This document shows positions 1 to 5,938 of a stretch of DNA of 22,678 nucleotides, piece after piece (position 1 is the stretch's first letter; every line of letters begins with the position of its first letter). This DNA comes from a virus. The stretch is taken from positions 1 to 22,678 of IMG/VR virus record IMGVR_UViG_3300027712_000740; one strand, given 5' to 3'. Position numbers and translations under genes: made by a program. The notes under the pieces were generated by a model. The model did not search any database, was not told the origin of the DNA, and saw only the letters and a program-made list of their open reading frames with translations.

Positions 1-1180
1 CTAAAGTGTTATTTTCCACACTATAATAAATGCTAGGCGTAACACCCGCTCGTGTGCATTTTTCTTCAATGTGTTTCAACATATCCCGCATAATACGAAC
101 TTGGCTTTGTATAGGTGTCAAGTTATGATGCCACTCTGCAACTTGTTCCATACTAGGAATTTCAAATATTTCAATAGCGCCAAAATCCCCACCTGTTCCT
201 AAACTAGGATCTAAACTAACAAGGTATGTAAACTTGGGATTGATCTTTTTATACCAACGGGCTTGACCCATTTTCATTTTAGGTTCAACACCTTCTAATG
301 TAGTCAAGCACATACTGCTAATTAATGTTTCGTCAAAGATCAAAAATTTACATTCGTGTTCACGTTCAAACTGTTCGTCACCCAACTGAGCACGCATTTC
401 TTTGGCCCATTTTTCATCACGGTCTGGATGTTGATTCCAAATGGCCATATATGGATAGTAGCCATTTTTGCCTAGTAGTGTAGTATTGCCAAATTCGTCA
501 GTACGATTGTTTGCTTCATTCCAAATCAACGCAAACTGATCTTCGTCGCTGTTTGGAGTACTGGTAATAATAGCCTTACCGCCTGTTGCTAGTGTAGGAG
601 CAATGGAAGTCCAGAACTCAGTGGCAATGTTTGGTGGAACGTATGCAAACTCGTCGCAGTATAGAAGCGATATAGACATACCACGACCAGTTGTTTCAGT
701 TGTTGTCTGCGCTACGATACGTGAGCCGTTTTCAAATTCAATACTTTGCTTGTTATAGCTGGTAACACCTGCACGAACAAAGTCGGGACAGGTTTCATAT
801 GCGTAACGCAAACGCTGCATAATTTCTTGTGCGCCCGAATACTTGTGAGCACAGATTAAAATGGTACTGTCTGGAACAAACATTGCGTACCATAGCAAGT
901 ATCCAACAGCAGTGGTTGTCTTTCCCATCTGTCGTCCCAACATATTAACGCTGAAACGATTTGTATGATAACTGTATAATAATTCGTCTTGGTAATCAAA
1001 TGCATCGTATTTGATTTTACCTTTTTTGGCGTGTTGGATAAAGAAGAAATTCTTTAAGAAATACTTAGGCCCATCTACAGGATCCATACACGCGGCCATA
1101 TGTGCCAGATCTTCATCTGTCCATCGTTGTGTTGTGTTTGCCTTTTTTATTAAGACGCCATCTAAATTTTTTGATCCCAT
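1..1180 (-). CDS. gp17: Terminase large subunit gp17, C-terminus cut by window edge
   Basis: This is the ATP-driven DNA packaging motor and headful nuclease that docks on the portal. I translated about 393 residues from the ATG at 1180; the C-terminal end lies outside the window. Visible ATPase motifs are Walker A GRQMGKTT (about residues 82-89), Walker B LLYCDEFAY (D176/E177) and the coupling motif TSTPN (206-210). The RNase H-like nuclease begins with SLDPSLG (D324), then GGDFGA (D332), and SVENN near 387-391 supplies the expected second acidic position. These follow T4 gp17 in order and spacing. The gene is separated from its partner gp16 by two other genes and by a terminator. It has no Shine-Dalgarno sequence; a GTAAATA late promoter ends 5 nt before the ATG, so its transcript is probably separate and leaderless. 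Confidence 0.96.
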   Translation of the reverse strand, partial: MGSKNLDGVLIKKANTTQRWTDEDLAHMAACMDPVDGPKYFLKNFFFIQHAKKGKIKYDAFDYQDELLYSYHTNRFSVNMLGRQMGKTTTAVGYLLWYAMFVPDSTILICAHKYSGAQEIMQRLRYAYETCPDFVRAGVTSYNKQSIEFENGSRIVAQTTTETTGRGMSISLLYCDEFAYVPPNIATEFWTSIAPTLATGGKAIITSTPNSDEDQFALIWNEANNRTDEFGNTTLLGKNGYYPYMAIWNQHPDRDEKWAKEMRAQLGDEQFEREHECKFLIFDETLISSMCLTTLEGVEPKMKMGQARWYKKINPKFTYLVSLDPSLGTGGDFGAIEIFEIPSMEQVAEWHHNLTPIQSQVRIMRDMLKHIEEKCTRAGVTPSIYYSVENNTL

Positions 1181-1185
1181 AATGT

Positions 1186-1192
1186 TATTTAC
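1186..1192 (-). promoter_or_regulatory. Late promoter of gp17 (GTAAATA), 5 nt before ATG
   Basis: On the minus strand GTAAATA is followed by ACATT and then the gp17 ATG. T4 late promoters (TATAAATA) start transcription about six bases after the motif, which would place the start at the A of the ATG. The motif lies directly after the U-run of the terminator at 1195-1222, so gp17 appears to be an independent unit. The function is inferred from the motif and its spacing. Confidence 0.6.
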
Positions 1193-1194
1193 TG

Positions 1195-1222
1195 AAAAAA
1201 ATAGCCTCCGAAGAGGCTATTT
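1195..1222 (-). terminator. Intrinsic terminator with UUCG loop, upstream of gp17
   Basis: Read on the minus strand, a perfect 10-bp stem (AAATAGCCTC paired with GAGGCTATTT) closes a TTCG tetraloop and runs into a T tract of about seven. It lies 18 nt after the stop codon of the 330-aa gene and would end that operon's transcript just before the gp17 promoter. Confidence 0.88.
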
Positions 1223-1239
1223 GGTTTGATTGTATATGA

Positions 1240-2232
1240 TTATCTTTCCATAGCGGCTCTACGGTCATTTCTCATACGCTCTTTCTTATCGTGTAATGCT
1301 TGCAAATGCTTTTTAGCAGATTCGTCACCTGTACCGGCTCGTTTCTTTAAATCATCTTCGTGTGATTTTTCTAAACTACGACGATGTTCTGCATCAACAC
1401 TGTTAGGGTTATATGCTTCGCTGGCATTTTCATCTACACCTAAGTAATCAGCTAGGTTTTGTCCAATGTACTCGCTAGCATCTGCATCATAGTTTATAAT
1501 ATCACCATTGTTGAAATGATAATCCCATAGTGCTGATTCTAAGTCATAATCTAATTCGCCACCATCTTTAAAGTCTTGGACCTGTTGAGGAAAACGACGT
1601 AATACATCCTCATACGAAGATTCGTTAAGTGTACTCTCAGAAATAAACTGTTTGTACTGGGCCATCAACTGTTGCTCCATTGTCATGTCTGCTTTCTTTT
1701 CTTCCTCGTGTTTTGATGGATCACCGTGAGGATTGTTCTTTGTAGCACGACCGTGGGCACTTCCACTATTTGGACGATATGCATATTGATTGGTGTCAAC
1801 TGCTGGTGGCTTTGTAGGATCGTTTGGTGTAGTGTCTACGCCAGGAATGCCATATTCGTCGGCACTTTCATCAGTTTCTGCTTCATCTCCCATATCGTGC
1901 ATTTTATCTAATACACTACGCATACTATCACGTTCTGCATCAGCGCCCATTGTAGGCTCAGCAGTCATTGTTGCTACTGGAGGTTCAGCACCCAAATGCT
2001 CTGGCTCAACTTTATGAACACCTGCCAATTGCATAAGTGCGGCCAACATACTACCTAGTTCTTCGCCACTGCCTGCTGTAACGCTTAGACTAGCAGGAGT
2101 ACTTGGAGCGGTAGACATACCATCCATCATTCCCATTGGTCCGCATTCTGCTACTTCAGTTGACTCTTTAATAACATTAGGGTTTTTAGCATCTAGCTCA
2201 GCTAGTCGTTTTAGTACATTGATCATTTGCAT
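1240..2232 (-). CDS. Unknown acidic protein between terminase subunits, possibly head-associated
   Basis: This 330-aa protein has no function I can assign. It appears modular and largely disordered: an N-terminal helix, a Gly/Met/Ser-rich stretch followed by a short hydrophobic helix (SMLAALMQLAGVHKV, about 81-95), a long acidic, Pro/Asn-rich linker, and a highly charged C-terminal helix rich in Lys, Arg and Glu (about 280-330). Around residue 195 there is YKQFISES, which resembles the (I/L)-x-E cleavage signal of the T4 prohead protease gp21. It starts 1 nt after the preceding gene, with an AAGGA Shine-Dalgarno sequence, and ends at a strong terminator. Position between gp16 and gp17 suggests a virion or prohead role; that is inference. 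Confidence 0.75.
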   Translation of the reverse strand: MQMINVLKRLAELDAKNPNVIKESTEVAECGPMGMMDGMSTAPSTPASLSVTAGSGEELGSMLAALMQLAGVHKVEPEHLGAEPPVATMTAEPTMGADAERDSMRSVLDKMHDMGDEAETDESADEYGIPGVDTTPNDPTKPPAVDTNQYAYRPNSGSAHGRATKNNPHGDPSKHEEEKKADMTMEQQLMAQYKQFISESTLNESSYEDVLRRFPQQVQDFKDGGELDYDLESALWDYHFNNGDIINYDADASEYIGQNLADYLGVDENASEAYNPNSVDAEHRRSLEKSHEDDLKKRAGTGDESAKKHLQALHDKKERMRNDRRAAMER

Positions 2233-2233
2233 A

Positions 2234-2833
2234 TTATTTTTTCCTTGGATCAGTAGCCTGAGCTAACATAATTTTAGTATCAGCAGGAGTGTCTGTGTTA
2301 AATTTAGCAACTCCTTCTGTTGGAATCTCTTCACCTCGAGCTTTGCGCTGTAGTTTTAAGATGTCATTTAATTCTTTTACGAACCCACTGTTATACTTGT
2401 CGCCATAGTAATCTTCAAATTGTGGACTACCGGCTTCTTTATAATCTGGATCATCAAGTAGTGCACCTTCTCGCTTTTCTACTGGAGTTTGATATTGTTC
2501 GCTAGGTTCGCCAGGGCGGACAACTACTAATTTTTCTCGACTAACGCCAAGTCCTGAGGACAAATATTCTGTTAATTCTTGCTGTGTAGTTGGATAATCT
2601 ACAGTAACTTCAAAAATATGAACTTCGCAGTTTCGTACCTGAGGAAAATCAAGTGGCAAACTTTGAATTGGTGTAATACCAACTTTTTTGAATGCATCCA
2701 CTTGGAATCGTTCCATCATGGTCTTTAATTTGCCTTCTTGTTCAGTGGTGAAGTCTCCAGCCACTTTAACACGGAATTGATGCTTCTTTGTGGAAACGCC
2801 TTCGGATAGATAGTCTTTGAAGTTCTTAGTCAT
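2234..2833 (-). CDS. Conserved phage protein with capsid-targeting-like N-terminus
   Basis: This 199-aa protein is of a type I associate with T4-like aquatic phages, but I know no proven function. Its N-terminus, MTKNFKDYLSEGV, resembles the capsid-targeting sequences of T4 internal head proteins (which begin MKTYQEFIAE) and fits the gp21 prohead protease consensus L-x-E followed by G. A compact alpha/beta section follows (about 18-105: HQFRVKVAG, LPLDFPQVRN, VHIFEVTVDYP). The C-terminal half is charged and low in complexity. No membrane segment is seen. It lies in an operon 6 nt after gp16 and 1 nt before the 330-aa gene. A structural or co-packaged role is inferred. Confidence 0.8.
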   Translation of the reverse strand: MTKNFKDYLSEGVSTKKHQFRVKVAGDFTTEQEGKLKTMMERFQVDAFKKVGITPIQSLPLDFPQVRNCEVHIFEVTVDYPTTQQELTEYLSSGLGVSREKLVVVRPGEPSEQYQTPVEKREGALLDDPDYKEAGSPQFEDYYGDKYNSGFVKELNDILKLQRKARGEEIPTEGVAKFNTDTPADTKIMLAQATDPRKK

Positions 2834-2839
2834 AGTGTT

Positions 2840-3328
2840 TTATTTATTCAGATTCTTGAGTTTTTCCAGAATGCTATTACGATCTGTTAGTATATAGCCC
2901 TGTCCTTCAATAGGATCATCACCGCCACCTTTGTCGCCATTCTTACGGTCAATGGCCAACTTTTTAAGTTGCAAATCAACCATCTTTAATTTCTTATCAA
3001 TCTTGTTTGTCTTGGCCTGTATTGCAGCATTCATCATCTGTGCCGCTACTTCAAACATCTTAGTACCATAACGGGCGTCTACATTCATACCTAGATCCAT
3101 TAAATCATCATATGCTTGTTCTGCTTTGTTGGCCAACGCATCTAGTTCGGCATCGCTAATATCGCCTAGACCTTTTACTCTAGGCAAGGCTGCGGAAATT
3201 TTATCAAATTCTTCTAATTTATCCTGTAGATCAATCAAAGGAGTTGGTGTAATTTCCTCTGGTTGTGGCATCATAGGAGGCTCATTGTTTTCAGGTAAGT
3301 TGAAAAGTTCTTCAAGTTTTTTGGTCAT
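2840..3328 (-). CDS. gp16: Terminase small subunit gp16
   Basis: This is the DNA-recognition subunit that forms a ring and regulates gp17. At 162 aa it matches T4 gp16 (164 aa). It has an acidic, Pro-rich N-terminus (1-35), a helical central section (about 60-130) containing LMDLGMNVDARYGTKMFEVAAQ and AKTNKIDKKLKMVDLQLKK, which is the coiled-coil oligomerisation core typical of T4-like small terminases, then a Gly/Asp-rich linker and a short C-terminal helix. It follows gp4 by 4 nt and has no clear Shine-Dalgarno sequence, so translation may be coupled to gp4. In T4, gp16 directly precedes gp17; here two genes and a terminator separate them. Confidence 0.88.
   Translation of the reverse strand: MTKKLEELFNLPENNEPPMMPQPEEITPTPLIDLQDKLEEFDKISAALPRVKGLGDISDAELDALANKAEQAYDDLMDLGMNVDARYGTKMFEVAAQMMNAAIQAKTNKIDKKLKMVDLQLKKLAIDRKNGDKGGGDDPIEGQGYILTDRNSILEKLKNLNK
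2841..2847 (-). promoter_or_regulatory. Possible late promoter (ATAAATA) before the 199-aa gene
   Basis: AATAAATA on the minus strand ends 7 nt before the ATG at 2833. It overlaps the last codons and stop of gp16, where coding constraint (Asn-Lys-stop) could create it by chance. The spacing also differs from the 5 nt seen at four other genes, so this is only a candidate. Confidence 0.3.
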
Positions 3329-3332
3329 ACTA

Positions 3333-3782
3333 TTACTTATTTCTTTTCTTACCAGTATTGGAAAAAATATCGTGTTCGTTAATCACACGAAACTTAATTC
3401 CTTGATTCCTGCACCAAGCACCTGCTGCTTCCCATTTGGCCATATTTTTAATATACTGTGCTTGATTATAGGGATTCTTACCCACTTGCTCAATCATCAT
3501 TTGATTTGCAGGTTTAATCTCAATCATTTCAATGTGTTTTCTATTGTTCTTATCTATGTAAGTAACTAAAAAATCAGGAACATAAACAGTTTGTTTGCCG
3601 GTCAACGGATCACGATAGGGGATTTTAAGAGGTTCACTAGCCCAAGACTCTACTGCTGGATTGTTGTCGCAAAACATACAAAATGTAGTTTCCCAACTGC
3701 TACGGCAAAAAGGAATCTTTGACCCTACATATTTTTCAGGGTTTTTTAGTGTGTATGGCCCTTGGGCAAATTTCATACTCAT
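3333..3782 (-). CDS. gp4: Head completion protein gp4 (TnsA/PD-(D/E)XK nuclease fold)
   Basis: T4 gp4 (also called gp50/gp4) acts after packaging, before neck attachment, and is about 150 aa, as here (149 aa). The N-terminal GPYTLKNPEKYVG, the RSSWETTF segment (E31) and the nuclease-like core VPDFLVTY (D70) followed by MIEIKPANQ (E88, K90) match the family and form a complete PD-(D/E)XK signature, as in the TnsA N-terminal domain. It overlaps the upstream gene by ATGA at 3779-3782, so translation is coupled. A second ATG two codons downstream (MSM) is also possible. Whether the nuclease site is active is not known from the sequence. Confidence 0.9.
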   Translation of the reverse strand: MSMKFAQGPYTLKNPEKYVGSKIPFCRSSWETTFCMFCDNNPAVESWASEPLKIPYRDPLTGKQTVYVPDFLVTYIDKNNRKHIEMIEIKPANQMMIEQVGKNPYNQAQYIKNMAKWEAAGAWCRNQGIKFRVINEHDIFSNTGKKRNK

Positions 3783-4162
3783 GCTAGGATGTTTCGTTGA
3801 ACTTCGTGATAAGGTTTGATTGCAGAGGAATATCCCAGAAAACTACTTTTAAATCTATTGTAATTTAATATCTGTGTGGCCAGTTCACTTATTTCTAACC
3901 CATCTAAACCAGTTAGGCCATCTAGTACTGTCATTGGGTTGTATCCATCAGTTTGCGCCTGTGTTATAATAATTGCAGCAATAGCATTTGAAGTTGTGAT
4001 ATCAAACCCACGACTTTCAAAAAATCCTGTCATAGCATTTAATGTTCCTGCATCAAATTCAGTAGGTGCAGTATAATAACTGTTGAATGATTGTACTGTA
4101 CCATTACTAGTGTATATACTGGGTGTAGGAGTGGTTGGTAAATTACTGTAGGTGGTTTTCAT
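3779..4162 (-). CDS. Small virion protein of unknown function
   Basis: This 127-aa protein lies between a tube-fold tail protein and gp4, overlapping both by ATGA, so the three genes are translationally coupled. The N-terminal 35 residues are rich in Ser, Thr, Pro and Asn and probably disordered. The rest appears helical, with a recognisable core (DAGTLNAMTGFFESRGFD, then AIAAIIITQAQTDGYNPMTVL and LATQILNYNRFKSSFLGY). Similar small proteins occur at this place beside gp4 in aquatic T4-like phages, where they are called structural; I infer the same here. There is no signal peptide; the short hydrophobic AIAAIII run is too short for a membrane span. Confidence 0.75.
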   Translation of the reverse strand: MKTTYSNLPTTPTPSIYTSNGTVQSFNSYYTAPTEFDAGTLNAMTGFFESRGFDITTSNAIAAIIITQAQTDGYNPMTVLDGLTGLDGLEISELATQILNYNRFKSSFLGYSSAIKPYHEVQRNILA

Positions 4163-5235
4163 ATGTTACCGTTTTTAAATGTTCTATTTTGTTCTGGCAG
4201 AGGTTCAGTGGTAACACTGGCGGCGGCAGCAAAAACCGCATCACTAAGTGCATTAGTTAGTACATTCTTTGGATTAAAACCATATACTTGCCAAGCCAAT
4301 CTTGGATTTTCCAATAACTGTCTTGCAACACCCACAGCCCGTAATGTAGAACCTATTGCTAATAGTGATTTTGATAATTCACCAGTACTTGGTGGTTTAA
4401 CTACATCCAACGGTGGTCTAAAATCAGTCTCTTCTAAAATAGATCCAGAGCGTGCACCCAAGTTTGGTGCCCCGTAAATCAATGTACTGGGAGTGTTGTC
4501 GCGATACTCGTTGGCAAGTCCAGTTAAATTTGTTAATGCTACGTTGGTTCCAATTGTGCCCTCTTGATAAAATACGTCTTCGTACATTAGGGACATACTA
4601 TTTTTTAAAAATTTGCTGCCGTTTTCCTGATCCAATGAATCATGTTCCCACGATGTTATTAGGGGATTGATCAAAGACATTTTGGTATAGTTGTTCTGAT
4701 GCAATACAAAAATATCAATACTTGTAAAAAAAGATTTCTGTTTTGCATTTTGATAACCATATTGATAATCTATTGTACCAAATTTAGTATCACTCAATTC
4801 TTTGGCAGTTTCATTTTTCTTAGGAGAATAATTAGGATCGGTATAATAATATTTGAAATAGTTTTTCCAAAGCCCAGTTGTGTTTGATGCCATATCATCG
4901 TGGAATTCAAGTTTTACAGGTTCATAATTAAGTTTGGTTTGTATATTTGTTTTTCTATTATATTGGTTGATAGTTTCAGTGGCAATTTTAAATTTGGGCA
5001 ATTGAACGTTCTTTGCCAGTAATCCTGCTGCTAAGTTATCCCAACCATCTAGTTTTGCTTCTTTATTAATATTGAAATACACATAATATAAAAATGCTGA
5101 TTTAGGAGTAAGAGCTGAGTTATTTGAACTATATAACTTAGATGCGTGATTAGAACTACGCAACCACGGGCGACCGTATTCACCTGTAGTATAGGGACCG
5201 GCGGCTTCTTGACTGATGTTACTATTATTGGGCAT
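4159..5235 (-). CDS. Tail-tube-fold structural protein, possibly gp54-like tube initiator
   Basis: This 358-aa protein has the features of tail-tube-fold proteins: LLAKNVQLPKFKIATETIN (about 71-90), then YNRKTNIQTKLNYEPVKLEFHDD (92-114), then FFTSIDIFVLHQNNYTKMSLINPLITSWEHDSLD later, the strand order seen in gp19/gp54-type proteins. It is longer than gp19 and has a C-terminal helical tail with Ala-rich segments, which resembles T4 gp54 (320 aa), the baseplate protein that starts tube assembly. The gp54 assignment is inference; a generic virion structural label is safe. It follows a terminator and has no Shine-Dalgarno sequence; ATAAATA ends 5 nt before the ATG, predicting a leaderless transcript. 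Its stop overlaps the next start. Confidence 0.85.
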   Translation of the reverse strand: MPNNSNISQEAAGPYTTGEYGRPWLRSSNHASKLYSSNNSALTPKSAFLYYVYFNINKEAKLDGWDNLAAGLLAKNVQLPKFKIATETINQYNRKTNIQTKLNYEPVKLEFHDDMASNTTGLWKNYFKYYYTDPNYSPKKNETAKELSDTKFGTIDYQYGYQNAKQKSFFTSIDIFVLHQNNYTKMSLINPLITSWEHDSLDQENGSKFLKNSMSLMYEDVFYQEGTIGTNVALTNLTGLANEYRDNTPSTLIYGAPNLGARSGSILEETDFRPPLDVVKPPSTGELSKSLLAIGSTLRAVGVARQLLENPRLAWQVYGFNPKNVLTNALSDAVFAAAASVTTEPLPEQNRTFKNGNI

Positions 5236-5240
5236 AGTTA

Positions 5241-5248
5241 TATTTATG
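5241..5248 (-). promoter_or_regulatory. Late promoter (CATAAATA), 5 nt before ATG at 5235
   Basis: On the minus strand CATAAATA is followed by TAACT and the ATG of the 358-aa tail gene. This differs from the T4 late consensus TATAAATA only at the first base. It sits between the terminator at 5253-5281 and the start codon, copying the arrangement at gp17. Confidence 0.65.
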
Positions 5249-5252
5249 TCAT

Positions 5253-5281
5253 AAAAAAACCCCAGATTTTAGCCTGGGGTT
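5253..5281 (-). terminator. Intrinsic terminator after tail tube gene gp19
   Basis: On the minus strand an 8-bp stem, AACCCCAG paired with CTGGGGTT, encloses an 8-nt loop and is followed by a T run (seven Ts counting the stem end). It lies 17 nt after the gp19 stop codon and ends the gp18-gp19 transcript. Confidence 0.88.
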
Positions 5282-5297
5282 ATGTATCAAATATTAA

Positions 5298-5912
5298 TTA
5301 AAGTGCGTTAATACTTACTGTACGTAATGGTGCGCCACCTGTTAATAGGCCACCTGCTGCATTGGTTTGCAATGCGTTATCGTAACAGATTTCCATTTCA
5401 ACTTCTAATGGATCTGCCTTGGAATAATCAACTGCGCTATATTGCACAGACTTTAACCAGCAGCCATCGAGTTCAAAGGATTCCAACGTGACCACTTGAG
5501 CACCGTTGCCGCCGTCTAAGATTTCAATAACCATAGAGAATTTGTAATCTTGTCCACTAGCACCGCTGGATTGATTGTAAAAGTCAAACTGTTTCTGAAC
5601 TTGTTGTCCAACTACTGTTGATACAGCGTTAGTTACATCATCACGAACTTTTAACTTAAGGTTGTTCCATTTGTATTTTCCCTGTACCTTAACAACACTG
5701 TTATAACTGTGTAATTCAACTTCAGTAAAATCCGCTTTGGGACGATCAACACTCATAACTTGTTTGGTAATTTCAGTTGGGTTGCCGCCTGAAATAGCAC
5801 CAAAGTTAAACAAGGTAACGCGAAAGCGATACCCTAACTTTGGCATCAACATACCTTGATTATTTGAACCGGATAACGGAACTGAAAAATTTGATAAACT
5901 TGCGATTGGCAT
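5298..5912 (-). CDS. gp19: Tail tube protein gp19
   Basis: This is the main subunit of the inner tail tube through which DNA is ejected. It has 204 aa against 163 in T4. Family features are the N-terminal LGYRFRVTLFNFG strand, KQVMSVDRPKADFTEVELHSYNS (about 50-72), GKYKWNNLKLKVRDDV (77-92), and the C-terminal pair LESFELDGCWLKSVQYSAVDYS and LEVEMEICYDNA. A loop around residues 110-125 (SSGASGQ) and a Gly-rich C-terminal tail account for the extra length. A strong AAGGAGC Shine-Dalgarno sequence (5919-5925) lies 6 nt before the ATG, as expected for an abundant protein. It is transcribed with gp18 (26-nt gap) and followed by a terminator. Confidence 0.94.
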   Translation of the reverse strand: MPIASLSNFSVPLSGSNNQGMLMPKLGYRFRVTLFNFGAISGGNPTEITKQVMSVDRPKADFTEVELHSYNSVVKVQGKYKWNNLKLKVRDDVTNAVSTVVGQQVQKQFDFYNQSSGASGQDYKFSMVIEILDGGNGAQVVTLESFELDGCWLKSVQYSAVDYSKADPLEVEMEICYDNALQTNAAGGLLTGGAPLRTVSINAL

Positions 5913-5938
5913 TTATATGCTCCTTATTCTTTTACTTT

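Noticed and set aside
3126-3569. 147-aa plus-strand open frame
   Set aside because: It lies opposite gp16 and gp4, which have clear family features; the translation is hydrophobic low-complexity shadow sequence.
4163-4477. 104-aa plus-strand open frame opposite the 358-aa tail gene
   Set aside because: No ribosome site or family features; a shadow of the real gene.
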